Source of the DNA: Kribbella voronezhensis
GTDB taxonomy: Bacteria; Actinomycetota; Actinomycetes; Propionibacteriales; Kribbellaceae
DNA: 64,000 bases
Assembly: GCF_004365175.1 (NCBI RefSeq)
Contig: NZ_SOCE01000001.1
Coordinates: forward strand, 3,045,403-3,109,402
Direction of reading: 5' to 3'
Positions 27,117 to 35,268 of the stretch are shown one piece after another. Numbering within the stretch: position 1 is the first letter of the stretch; each line of letters begins with the position of its first letter. The notes beneath the pieces are model-generated. The model did not search any database. It saw only the letters and a list, made by a program, of their open reading frames with translations, and was not told the origin of the DNA. The translations under genes and the position numbers were made by a program.

Positions 27117-27737
27117 TTGCCCGACCGCATCCGGCTGCTCCTGGTCGACGACCAGATCCTCAGCCGAGGCGTCCTCAGAAGCGGCCTGGAACGCGAACGG
27201 GATCTGGAGATTGTCGCCGAGATCAACCGGACCGACGACGTCGTCGGCGCCGCCAAACGCCATCGCGCGAACGTCGCGTTGCTCGACGCGGCCGGTCCTG
27301 GCTACGACAGCATCCACGTGACCACCGAGCTACGTACGTCCATGCCCGAGTGCCGCGTACTGATGCTCACCACCTACGGCCGCCCCGGTCACCTCCGCCG
27401 CGGCCTCGATGCGGGCGCCAAGGGCTTCGCGCTCAAAGGCAGCCCGACCCCGCAACTGGCCGACGCCGTACGCCGGGTGCATCTCGGCCTCCGCGTCGTC
27501 GACGCCAACCTGGCCGCCGAGACCCTGCTGTACACCGAGACGCCTTTGACCGAAGGCGAAACCAGCACCCTCCGCGCCGCCCGCGACGGCGGCTCCGTCG
27601 CACTGATGGCGCAGAAACTCGCCGTCTCCGAACGCGTCGTCCGCACCCGCCTCTGGTCCGCCATCGGCAAAACCGGCGCCCGCACCCGAGCCGACGCCAT
27701 CCAAATAGCCGAACACAACGGCTGGCTAGCCGACTAA
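27117..27737 (+). CDS. NarL/FixJ-type response regulator
   Basis: 206 residues from TTG 27117, chosen because GGAGG lies five bases upstream and the receiver domain begins at once (RIRLLLVDDQ); an ATG at 27039 would add 26 residues without a good ribosome site. The receiver keeps the acidic pair, a phosphoacceptor Asp in ALLDAAGPG, and a Lys in GFALKGSP. The C-terminal part is a degenerate LuxR-type helix-turn-helix (MAQKLAVSERVVRTRL). No histidine kinase is adjacent, so it is an orphan regulator in this window. Confidence 0.8.
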   Translation: MPDRIRLLLVDDQILSRGVLRSGLERERDLEIVAEINRTDDVVGAAKRHRANVALLDAAGPGYDSIHVTTELRTSMPECRVLMLTTYGRPGHLRRGLDAGAKGFALKGSPTPQLADAVRRVHLGLRVVDANLAAETLLYTETPLTEGETSTLRAARDGGSVALMAQKLAVSERVVRTRLWSAIGKTGARTRADAIQIAEHNGWLAD

Positions 27738-27773
27738 CCACCTCACCAGCTAACCCCCTCGCCAGCGACGCAA

Positions 27774-28320
27774 CCGAGCAGTCCCCCGAACCGATGGAGC
27801 GGCCAAGCAATTAGCTCGTCGGGCGGCTCCTTCCAGAACGACGATCTCGGCCAGTGGCTCCCCCGCACCGACGGCCCGGCCGAGCAGCGTCTCCGAAGCC
27901 GGTGGGCCGGTCGAACATCGTTCCCGACGCCGTCGTCCGGTCGTCCGCTCGTCCGCTCGTCGGGTCGTCGGGTCGTCGGGTCGTCGGTCGTCGGTCGTCG
28001 GTCGAGCAGCGTCCCCCGAACCGATCGTCCGGCCAAGCACGATCTCCCGACCCAACGGTCCGACCAAGCAGTCTCCCCCCCGGAACCGATGGACCGGCCC
28101 AGCAGCATCCCCCGGAACCGGTGGTCCAGCCCAGCAGCATCCCCGGAACCAGTGATGCAGCCCACCAGCATGCCCGGGGTCGATCGTTCGGTCGAGCAGC
28201 GTGCTCTGGGGCCGGTGGGCGGGAGGCGGTGGGCGGCGCGGCGACCCGGCGTTCTCCCGGGTTCCATGCCGGGGGGAACGCCGGGTTCCATGCCGGGGGG
28301 AACGCCGGGTTCCATGCCGG
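27774..28320. repeat. Degenerate repeat array
   Basis: About eight degenerate copies of a 30-34 bp unit (GGAACCGATGGACCGGCC followed by AGCAGCATCCCC) are interrupted by an 8/7-bp GTCGTCGG microsatellite (about 27934-28004). The array ends in two and a half copies of a 24-bp unit (28261-28320). A 20-base segment at 27814-27833 is identical to 28670-28689 inside the NYN gene. No frame has coding character, and 28321-28452 holds nothing I can support. Confidence 0.7.
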
Positions 28321-28452
28321 CCTCGCGGATTGCGCAGGTATCGCGCGATCGGGTGGTAGGTCGCGGATCAGCGGCGGTGATTGCAGTTGGGGCGAGGCCG
28401 GCGTACGGCGGGTCGGTCTGTTGTCGATTGGAGCTCGGGTGGTGGCGGGTGG

Positions 28453-28857
28453 CTACTGGTCCAGGTGGTCCCAGAGCCAGCGGGGGCCTGTGGGCTCGGC
28501 GCCGTGGGCTTCGATGCGTTCGCGGAGGGCGCGGTCGGCGGTGACGACGGTGATCAGACGGTCAGGGTCGGCGGTGGCAGCGGTCTTCACGACCTCGACG
28601 ATGGCGTCGTCGCCTTCGTGGTCGGCGAGGACGATTCGCAGGTCGCCCAGTGGCGGAGCGTCCTTCATCGCTCGTCGGGCGGCTCCTTCGAGGACGACGA
28701 CGATCTCGACCGGTTCGGACAGCTTCGGTCCGAGCATGGTCAGCTTGTCGAGCAGCCGCCGGGCTGCGCCGGGGCGATCACGCCACCAGCCGTCCGGACG
28801 TGACCCCACCACATTCGCCGCGTCGACCACGATCAACCGCTCGCGTTCTGATGTCAT
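28453..28857 (-). CDS. NYN/PIN-like nuclease-fold protein
   Basis: 134 residues. The start VVDAANVVGSRPDGWW matches the NYN (YacP-like PIN fold) family, with further conserved acidic residues in LADHEGDDAIVEVV and VVTADRAL. These are the usual metal-binding positions of PIN nucleases, so RNA cleavage is plausible. Database names such as NTP pyrophosphohydrolase for this family look unsupported. It starts five bases after the TadE-like gene stop and is probably the last gene of the pilin operon. Confidence 0.75.
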   Translation of the reverse strand: MTSERERLIVVDAANVVGSRPDGWWRDRPGAARRLLDKLTMLGPKLSEPVEIVVVLEGAARRAMKDAPPLGDLRIVLADHEGDDAIVEVVKTAATADPDRLITVVTADRALRERIEAHGAEPTGPRWLWDHLDQ

Positions 28858-28862
28858 CTCAC

Positions 28863-29342
28863 CTAGTTTGCTCCTTCGTCATCAATAGGACCGGCGCGGG
28901 CGGGAGTGTTGATGGACGGAGATCCCAGGACGCCCAGGCGCAGAACGATGCGGACTTCGACTGCGACTGTTTCGCCTTGGAGTTGGCAGGTTCGTAGGTC
29001 GACGTGCTGGGTGGCGGCGATTCGTTGCGCTGTTCGGCAGGGGTCGGGCTCGCCGGCTTGTAAGGCTTGGGCTGCGCTCAGCGCCACCAGATCCGCGGCG
29101 GCCGCCGCACGATGCGTGCCGATCGAGACGGCAGCCCACAGCACGGCGACGACTCCCGCAGTCAAGAGCACCATGGCAACCCACAGCCCTAGCAACGTAC
29201 CTGCGCCCCGCTCTGAACGACGTCCCCCTCGGCGCTCGAGATGACGGCACTTGAACCGCTGTAGTTGCCGACTGCGGGCGCGCCCTGCGAGACCGATCGG
29301 GGAGCGGTTTGGGGGATAGGTTTTGGAGCCTGGTGAGGTCAT
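28863..29342 (-). CDS. TadE-like pseudopilin, Rv3654c family
   Basis: 159 residues from ATG 29342, which overlaps the upstream stop codon (ATGA). After a basic 45-residue N-terminal stretch comes the pilin-like segment ERGAGTLLGLWVAMVLLTAGVV, with the Glu and hydrophobic helix of Flp/TadE prepilins, then AADLVALSAAQA. It is probably processed by prepilin peptidase and built into or near the pilus. It matches Rv3654c by position and layout. Confidence 0.8.
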   Translation of the reverse strand: MTSPGSKTYPPNRSPIGLAGRARSRQLQRFKCRHLERRGGRRSERGAGTLLGLWVAMVLLTAGVVAVLWAAVSIGTHRAAAAADLVALSAAQALQAGEPDPCRTAQRIAATQHVDLRTCQLQGETVAVEVRIVLRLGVLGSPSINTPARAGPIDDEGAN

Positions 29343-29767
29343 GGGAGTGGGCGGGCGGTGGCTGGTTCGGATTGGATTGTTGCGTTGGCTTGGGCGTGTA
29401 GGGGTGGGAGCTGGGCTAGTAGGGGCCAGTCGGGGGTTATCGGGGCGGAGACGGTTACTTGGATGTCTGGGTCTGATTGGGTGATGGTGATCGTTGCGTC
29501 TCGAGGAGCTGTGCGGCTGCCGAGTTGCTGGGCTGATTCGAGGGGTTCGCCGCGAGCTACTGCGCGGGCCACGTCTCTTGCTGTGTCGATACAGCGGACG
29601 TTGGCTATCACCACGCCGGCGAGCCAGACGCCGAAGAGCATAGTTGCCAATAGCACCGGTATCGCGAAGGCTACTTCTGCGGTGACGGCACCGCGCTCTC
29701 CTGAGCGAGATGCCGGTCGGACACCTGCGGGCATCTGCGGGTCACACCCATCATCAGTTTCGAACAT
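29339..29767 (-). CDS. TadE-family minor pilin, Rv3655c-like
   Basis: 142 residues. The prepilin motif is GERGAVTAEVAFAIPVLLA, with cleavage expected before the hydrophobic helix, followed by a small periplasm-type domain (DATITITQSDPDIQVTVSAP). In the tad system such proteins assist pilus assembly. It is coupled to the next gene by a four-base overlap and preceded by 71 bp after the main pilin gene. Confidence 0.8.
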   Translation of the reverse strand: MFETDDGCDPQMPAGVRPASRSGERGAVTAEVAFAIPVLLATMLFGVWLAGVVIANVRCIDTARDVARAVARGEPLESAQQLGSRTAPRDATITITQSDPDIQVTVSAPITPDWPLLAQLPPLHAQANATIQSEPATARPLP

Positions 29768-29838
29768 TCCGGACCTCTCCTCGCTTGGTGGACCGGACCC
29801 GCCGCGGCGGCACTGGGGACGCCACGGCGGGTCCGCGG

Positions 29839-30048
29839 TCAGATCTGGACGCCGTCGAGTCCTGCGGCCTTGAGGGCGAAGTTGATGATTGCCTTGAGCA
29901 AGGACAGCATCGCGGGCGACTTCAGCAGCGCGATGAGGATGCCGCCGATGCCGCAGGCGGCGACCATCGTCACTGCATACTCCGCGGTCGCCGCGCCGCG
30001 CTCGCTGAACTTGTGAAGGCGGCGGACGGCCACCAGCGCCTTGGACAT
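29839..30048 (-). CDS. Flp-type pilin, DUF4244 (Rv3656c-like)
   Basis: 69 residues from ATG 30048, with AGGAGG six bases upstream. The Flp-like signature ERGAATAEYAVTMVAACGIGGILIALL gives a short basic leader, a cleavage site, Glu+5 and a hydrophobic assembly helix. It is the probable major pilin. Its promoter must lie in 30049-30149, between it and the aldo/keto reductase gene. Confidence 0.85.
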   Translation of the reverse strand: MSKALVAVRRLHKFSERGAATAEYAVTMVAACGIGGILIALLKSPAMLSLLKAIINFALKAAGLDGVQI

Positions 30049-30149
30049 ATGAAACCTCCTGATCTGCCGACCGGCTGCTCCGATCGACTCACTGACAAGG
30101 TGCCGTGACCGGAACCCTTGCAGAGAAGGAGATTTCAACCTGGGGACAA

Positions 30150-30989
30150 CTACCGCTCCGAACCGACGGAATCCAACCGATCGAGCTGATCCGCCGTCAG
30201 CTCCAGTTGCGCCGCCGCAACGTTCTCGACCAGGTGAGCCTCCGAACTGGTCCCCGGAATGGGCACCATCATCGGTGATCTGTGTAGCAACCAGGCCAGC
30301 GAAACCTGCGCCGGCGTCGCGCCCGCCTCGGTGGCGATCTCGACCAGCAGCGGCCGTGCTAGGTGATCGCCGTTCGCGATCGGAAGCCAAGGCACAAAGG
30401 CGATCCCGTGTAATTCGCAGTACTCGATGACGGGATCGTGTTCGCGGTCGGTCAAGTTGTAGCGGTTCTGCACACTGACGATGTCGACCATCGCGCGAGC
30501 CTGCTCCAACTGCTCGACCGTCACCTCGGAGAGACCGATGTGCCACACCTTTCCCTCTGCCTGCAGCTGCGCGAGCGCGCCGAGTTGATCCGCGAACGGG
30601 ACCAACGGGTCGACGCGATGGAGTTGCAGTAGGTCGATCCGCTCGAGCCTCAGCCGGCGCAGACTCAGCTCTGCTGCCTGGCGGAGATACTCCGGCCGGC
30701 CGACCGGCTTCCATTCGCTCGGGGACGGCCTCGTGTGGCCCACCTTGGTGGCGATCACCAGGTTCTCGGAGTACGGATGAAGGGCCTCTGCGAGAAGCTC
30801 CTCGTTCGCGCCGACACCATAGGCATCGGCCGTGTCGATGAAGTCGACTCCCAGCTCGACGGCTCGGCGGGCGACCTTGATCTGCTCGGTGCGATCCCGC
30901 ACCGGGCGGAATTCCGTCAATCTCATCGCGCCGAACCCCAGCCTGTGCACTGTGAGTTCGCCGATCCTCAGTGTCGGTTCGATCTGCAT
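30150..30989 (-). CDS. Aldo/keto reductase
   Basis: 279 residues, a complete TIM-barrel AKR. The catalytic tetrad is visible: Asp and Tyr in DTADAYG, Lys in VIATKVGH, and His in LLQLHRVD. NADPH contacts are at VPIPGTSS near the C terminus. It would reduce an aldehyde or ketone, or detoxify a quinone. A perfect operator-like dyad lies 72 bp upstream, next to a divergent helix-turn-helix gene, so it is probably repressed until a ligand appears. Confidence 0.9.
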   Translation of the reverse strand: MQIEPTLRIGELTVHRLGFGAMRLTEFRPVRDRTEQIKVARRAVELGVDFIDTADAYGVGANEELLAEALHPYSENLVIATKVGHTRPSPSEWKPVGRPEYLRQAAELSLRRLRLERIDLLQLHRVDPLVPFADQLGALAQLQAEGKVWHIGLSEVTVEQLEQARAMVDIVSVQNRYNLTDREHDPVIEYCELHGIAFVPWLPIANGDHLARPLLVEIATEAGATPAQVSLAWLLHRSPMMVPIPGTSSEAHLVENVAAAQLELTADQLDRLDSVGSER

Positions 30990-31061
30990 CTCGACTTCCT
31001 CTCCTCGGGCGCCGTGTGCAGCGCGAGCCCCATCGTCAAGCTGTACGGAAGTCGCTTTGAA

Positions 31062-31085
31062 ATGATTTAGTCAGAGCTAAATCAT
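31062..31085. promoter_or_regulatory. Operator dyad between the AKR and HTH genes
   Basis: Perfect nine-base arms ATGATTTAG (31062-31070) and CTAAATCAT (31077-31085) with a six-base spacer. It is AT-rich within a GC-rich genome and sits in the divergent promoter, as expected for an ArsR- or TetR-type operator. Confidence 0.65.
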
Positions 31086-31118
31086 CTTGGGTGGAGATCG
31101 AAAAGCAGACCGAGCGCG

Positions 31119-31532
31119 GTGCCTTCGCGGGTGATCCGCTCCGTGGCGATTCGTGCCCACCGGGCATGGAAGTGGCGAGCACGCGGCGTCTTCAGCCGTC
31201 GGATGCTCGAACATCATCACGCCCGGTCCGCTCGCGACCACCTGCCAAGCGGCGATAGCGCCAGCCTCGTACGCCTCGGCTCGTCGGACCCGACGCCGGC
31301 AGGGCTCGCCGGGGTACTCGGTCGGTCGCGTGGGGAGCTGCTGGCTCAGATCGAGGCGCCGCGGTCGATGGCGGAATTGGTAGCGCGGACAGGGCTGACG
31401 GCTGGTGGAGTCTCCCAGCACCTGAGCAGCTTCCGCGCAGGTGGACTTGTCACTGGACACCGGATGGGCCGGGCGGTCCAGTACGCCCGGATGTCGGTCG
31501 CCGAAGCTCTGCTTGACGCCGCGGCGAACTAG
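31119..31532 (+). pseudogene. Truncated ArsR-like HTH regulator
   Basis: The last 85 residues form an ArsR-type winged helix: LAGVLGRSRGELLAQIEAPRSMAELVARTGLTAGGVSQHLSSFRAGGLVTGHRMGR contains the recognition helix and wing in full. Related regulators have a sensor domain of about 200 residues (DUF5937 type) ahead of this, and here only about 50 unrelated-looking residues precede it. The frame is closed by a stop at 31077. Either the sensor domain has been lost, or the gene is a short functional repressor starting near 31203. No good ribosome site is visible. Confidence 0.5.
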
Positions 31533-31647
31533 CGTCCGGCGTCTGGAGTTGGATGTGTCGCTTGCGTTTGGCGCGGGTGGTCGTGCGGGTTTGCGGCCGG
31601 GCGACGAGAACCGCGGGAGTGTCTGACCGACGGCTAGGCTGACGTGC

Positions 31648-31944
31648 ATGTTCGTTTTGGAGCTGACCTACACCGCACCGCTCGAACGGGTCGACGAGTT
31701 GATGGCTGACCACGTGACCTGGCTCAGGGGGCACTACGACTCCGGTACGTTCCTGGCTTCCGGGCGCAAGGTGCCGCGCGATGGTGGAGCTATCCTGGCG
31801 GTCGGCGAGGATGCGTCGGCGATGGAGGAGTTGGTGAAGACCGACCCGTTCGCGATTGCCGGTGTCTGTGAGTACCGGGTCATGCAGTTTGTGGCGAGCA
31901 ATGTCGCGACCGACCTCGAGAAGTACCGCGAGACGCTCAGCTGA
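31648..31944 (+). CDS. YciI-like protein
   Basis: 98 residues with the dimeric alpha/beta barrel of the YciI family: FVLELTYTAPLERVDELMADHVTWLRGHYDSGTFLASG with the conserved His and Asp, then DPFAIAGVCEYRVMQF. The biochemical role of the family is mostly unknown. It overlaps the convergent tadC 3' end by 8 bp and belongs to the cassette that splits the pilus locus. Confidence 0.8.
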   Translation: MFVLELTYTAPLERVDELMADHVTWLRGHYDSGTFLASGRKVPRDGGAILAVGEDASAMEELVKTDPFAIAGVCEYRVMQFVASNVATDLEKYRETLS

Positions 31945-32662
31945 AGAGGTGAAGGACTCCTCCCAACGAGCCGGCGACGGTCGGTACCACGCCGAGCAGG
32001 ACGAAGGCTGGGAGGAAGCAGAGGCCGAGCGGCACCACTGCTCGGGACTCGACAGCACGAGCCTGCTCCTCGACGGTCCAGCGCCGGGCGCGTCGAGCGT
32101 CGTCGGCGAGGTGTTCGAGTGATTTCGCCAGAGGGGCACCAGAGCGCAGGGCACGTTGTACTGCGCGGGCGAGGCTGGCGCAGGGTGGCTCGGCGAGGAG
32201 TGTGGACCAGGCATCGACTGGGTCCGCACCTAGCCCGAGGCGATGACCAACTCCGGCCAGTAGCTCGCCGAGGGGGCCGCTGATCGCCTTCGCGACTGTG
32301 CCGACTGCAGCTTGAGGTGGTCGTCCGGCTCGCAAGCAGGCGGCGAGGAGGTCGACTGCCAGAGGGAGGTCGGCTGCGATGCGGGTTCGACGCCTTCGTT
32401 CGGAAGCTGGTTCGAGCCGGCTGAGACCGATGGGGACGGCGAAGGCGATGATCGGTGCCAGGAGGGCGCCCAGCGGGAAGCCGAAGAGCAGCAGCGCACC
32501 GCACGCCGCGATGATCGCTACCAGGCGATGCCGGCGGGACGTCGCCGGAAGGGTGAACCGGCGGGCGAGTCGAGCAGGGCGCCGAGCAAGACGACGCGTC
32601 CCAGGTGGTCCCGGCACCAAGAGCGCCACCGCCAGCCCCGCCAACACCACGGCTATCAGCAT
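31937..32662 (-). CDS. Tad secretion system inner-membrane protein, TadC-like (Rv3657c position)
   Basis: About 241 residues from ATG 32662, with GAAAGG eight bases upstream; GTG 32671 is an alternative. It has N-terminal and C-terminal membrane helices around a type II secretion F domain (LPLAVDLLAACLRAGRPPQAAVGTVA). With TadB it forms the membrane platform of the pilus machine. It is separated from tadB by a 570-bp repeat-rich gap, unlike the tight coupling elsewhere in this operon. Confidence 0.8.
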   Translation of the reverse strand: MLIAVVLAGLAVALLVPGPPGTRRLARRPARLARRFTLPATSRRHRLVAIIAACGALLLFGFPLGALLAPIIAFAVPIGLSRLEPASERRRRTRIAADLPLAVDLLAACLRAGRPPQAAVGTVAKAISGPLGELLAGVGHRLGLGADPVDAWSTLLAEPPCASLARAVQRALRSGAPLAKSLEHLADDARRARRWTVEEQARAVESRAVVPLGLCFLPAFVLLGVVPTVAGSLGGVLHLFS

Positions 32663-32800
32663 GACAAGCACCTTTCTGTCTCTAGAAGATCAGTCAACGC
32701 CAGCACCACCAGAAGGACGGGCGTTGGGAGGGCGAGTGGCGCCCGGGGTAAGCGGTAAGAAGGTGGGTGCCGAGGAGCGGGTGGCAGCAGGGCGGCGTAA

Positions 32801-33240
32801 GGAGGCGGGGTGCCAGCAAGCCAAGCGTCCCGAGGGCCGGTGACGGCGCGGTGGGCGTCGCCACAGTGCGGAGCAGCGTGGCCGGCGTGGGGAGGCGGGG
32901 GGCCAGCAAGGCAGGCGTCCCGAGGGCGGGTGGCGGCGGGGCGGGCGTCGCCACAGTGGGGAGCGGCGGGGCGGGCGTGGGGAGGCGGGGTGGCAGCACG
33001 GCAGGCGTCCCCAGGGCGGGGTGGCGGCGCGGTGGGCGTCGCCAGAGCGGGGAGCAGCGTAGCCGGCGTGGGGGAGGCGGGGGTGCCAGCAAGGCAGGCG
33101 TCCCGAGGACGGGCGGCAGCAGGGCGGGCGTGGGGAGGCGGGGGGCCAGCAAGGCAGGCGTGCCGAGGGCCGGTGGCGGCGGGGTGGGTGTTGCCAGGGT
33201 GGGGGGCAGCGGGGTGGGCGTGGGGAAAGTGGGTGGGGGC
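32801..33240. repeat. 90-bp minisatellite inside the tad operon
   Basis: A unit starting GGAGGCGGGG with CCAGCAAGGCAGGCGTCCC recurs at 32801, 32891, 32981 and 33073 (periods 90, 90, 92), followed by two shortened copies to about 33240. It is strongly G-rich on the plus strand. The two-base drift between copies breaks any reading frame, so I treat it as non-coding. Confidence 0.8.
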
Positions 33241-33262
33241 GGCCTGAGGGGTGGTGGTTGGG

Positions 33263-34114
33263 TCATGGGGTTTGTTCTTTGGCTAGGTGGTCGGTCCAGG
33301 TGAGGCCGGTGATGGAGAGGGCTAGGCCTGCTGCGAGGACTGCTGCTCCTGGGTGGGTGGCGGTGAGGAAGGTGATGGGGTCGGCACCGAGTGCGTAGCC
33401 GAGGGCGGCGCCGAAGAAGGGCAGTACTGCGAGTAGGCGGGCTGTGGCTCGCGCGCCAGCGAGGCTGGCGGCGGTTTGGCGGCGGATCGCCTCGTCGGCT
33501 CGTAAGGACTCGGCCAGGCGATCGGTGATCGCCGCGAAAGGGGCACCTGATTCGTCGGCTACTCGCCAGGCGGCGGCCAGGGCGCGGAGGCCTTCGGCGC
33601 CAGGGTTTTCGGCGAGCAGTTCGAGAGCGGCCGGCACGTCGCCGCCGAGGCGGCAGGCGGCGGAGGCGATCTGCAGGTCGGCGCAGATCGTGGCGGCTCC
33701 GTCGAGCGCTTCAGCCGGTGGCCGGCCCGCGGTCAGGTCGGCACTGAGAACGTCGCACGCCTCGATGACCTGAGCTCGAAGAACGGCAGCGGCTGACCGG
33801 CGACGATGCTTGGCCCGCTGCCAGAAGACAACCGTGACGATGACCCCGACAGCAGCGACCGAGACCAGCACGTGCAGGCCCAGAGAGCCCAGGAAGACGG
33901 CAGAGATGGCAGCCGCGAGCGTGAGCCTGCCGAGCCGACGGCCCGTAGTACGGGTGAGGTCGGTGCCGCCCAGGGAGAGCTTTCGGCGTCGATCGACCAG
34001 CCCGGGCGGCGAGGAAGAGGCGGCGGCCAAGCGATGAAGACCGCGGCCGCGGGGCGGCAGGATCATCAGCAGGGCGACGAGCACCAGTGCGCCGGCTGCG
34101 GCGGCGGCGCTCAT
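33263..34114 (-). CDS. Tad secretion system inner-membrane protein, TadB-like (Rv3658c position)
   Basis: 283 residues with membrane helices at 1-20, about 65-100 and the C-terminal end, around a type II secretion F domain (LRAQVIEACDVLSADLTAGRPPAEAL). It forms the platform with TadC under the TadA ATPase. The start overlaps the tadA stop by four bases (ATGA). Confidence 0.82.
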   Translation of the reverse strand: MSAAAAAGALVLVALLMILPPRGRGLHRLAAASSSPPGLVDRRRKLSLGGTDLTRTTGRRLGRLTLAAAISAVFLGSLGLHVLVSVAAVGVIVTVVFWQRAKHRRRSAAAVLRAQVIEACDVLSADLTAGRPPAEALDGAATICADLQIASAACRLGGDVPAALELLAENPGAEGLRALAAAWRVADESGAPFAAITDRLAESLRADEAIRRQTAASLAGARATARLLAVLPFFGAALGYALGADPITFLTATHPGAAVLAAGLALSITGLTWTDHLAKEQTP

Positions 34115-35268
34115 GCGGCACCTGCGAGCAGTTTGGTGAACCGACTGGCTCCGTCGCAGAGCTCAAGCTTGCCATCGGCAACAAAACGGACAGCCGGCAG
34201 TGTCGTGGCGAGCCCGTCAGCCGTTCGGCCGACCACCCGCACCTCGGCGATTCGTCGTCTGCCATCGGCTCCCCGCACCAGATGGATGACGGCCTGCAGT
34301 GCCGACGACACCTGACTGTGCAAGGCGTCGCGCCCCAATCCAGCCATCGCGCCGAGCGCCTCCAGGCGGGCCGGCACATCCGAGGCCGAGTTGGCGTGGA
34401 CCGTGCCGCAGCCACCCTCATGCCCTGTATTGAGCGCACTCAGCAGATCGACGACCTCGGCGCCTCGCACCTCTCCGATCACGAGCCGATCGGGACGCAT
34501 TCGCAACGCCTGCCTGACCAGGTCTCGCATGGTGATCTCGCCGGAGCCCTCGACGTTGGGCGGCCGGGCCTCCAACCGGATCACGTGCGGGTGATCCGGA
34601 CGCAGCTCGCTCGCGTCCTCGACCAGCACCAACCGCTCGGACTCGTCCACCAGCGACAGCAGGCAGTTGAGCAGCGTCGTCTTCCCCGTTCCCGTGCCGC
34701 CACTGATCAGGAAGGCCAACCGCGCATCCAGCAGATCCCGCAGCACGGAAGCTCCACCAGGAGGCAACGAACCGGCGGCCACCAACTCCTCCAAGTCGAA
34801 GACCTTGCGGGACGGCACGCGCAACGACAGACAGGTCCCGGGTGCGGCGACCGGCGAGAGCACGGCGTGGAATCGCGTCCCGTCCGGCAGTCGCACATCG
34901 ACGTACGGCGTCGCGTCGTCCAGGCGACGCCCGGCTGCTGCGGCGAGGCGGGTCGCCAATCGGCGTACGGCGGATTCGTCGCCGGTGCGGAGGGCTACTC
35001 GCTCGAGCCCTGAGCCGCGATCGACGTAGACCTCGTTCGCGCCGTTCACCAGGATGTCGGTGATGCCGGGCTCGGACAGTAGGCCGTCTAGTGGCCCTGC
35101 GCCCAAGGCCTCTCGGCGCAGGGCCGCCACCACCGCGAGGACAGTGGAGTCGCCGAACACCCCGCCGTCGGCACGGAGCGCGGCGGCAACCCGCGCGGGC
35201 GTCGGCTCGGATCCCTGCGCAGCAAGGGTCTTGCGGACTCGCTCGAGCAGCTCGGCCGAAACGTTCAT
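34111..35268 (-). CDS. tadA: Tad secretion ATPase, TadA/CpaF family
   Basis: 385 residues. A winged N-terminal part is followed by the secretion ATPase core: Walker A GGTGTGKT (190-197), an Asp box with Walker B in LVLVEDASELRPDHPHVIRLEARPP, and the His box in TGHEGGCGTVHANSASDVPARLEAL. The hexamer drives pilin polymerisation from the cytosolic face. It is coupled by four-base overlaps to ssd upstream and tadB downstream. Confidence 0.92.
   Translation of the reverse strand: MNVSAELLERVRKTLAAQGSEPTPARVAAALRADGGVFGDSTVLAVVAALRREALGAGPLDGLLSEPGITDILVNGANEVYVDRGSGLERVALRTGDESAVRRLATRLAAAAGRRLDDATPYVDVRLPDGTRFHAVLSPVAAPGTCLSLRVPSRKVFDLEELVAAGSLPPGGASVLRDLLDARLAFLISGGTGTGKTTLLNCLLSLVDESERLVLVEDASELRPDHPHVIRLEARPPNVEGSGEITMRDLVRQALRMRPDRLVIGEVRGAEVVDLLSALNTGHEGGCGTVHANSASDVPARLEALGAMAGLGRDALHSQVSSALQAVIHLVRGADGRRRIAEVRVVGRTADGLATTLPAVRFVADGKLELCDGASRFTKLLAGAA

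Noticed and set aside
27774-28320. CRISPR array
   Set aside because: Repeats are degenerate and adjacent without unique spacers of constant length, and no cas gene is present.
32694-33266. Pro-rich 190-codon minus-strand frame overlapping the tadB stop by ATGA
   Set aside because: It is made of the 90-bp repeat; copies drift by two bases, so the repeat peptide changes frame half-way (PALGTPALLAP turns into RRLRCSPLWRRPP). All frames are open in this G-rich DNA.
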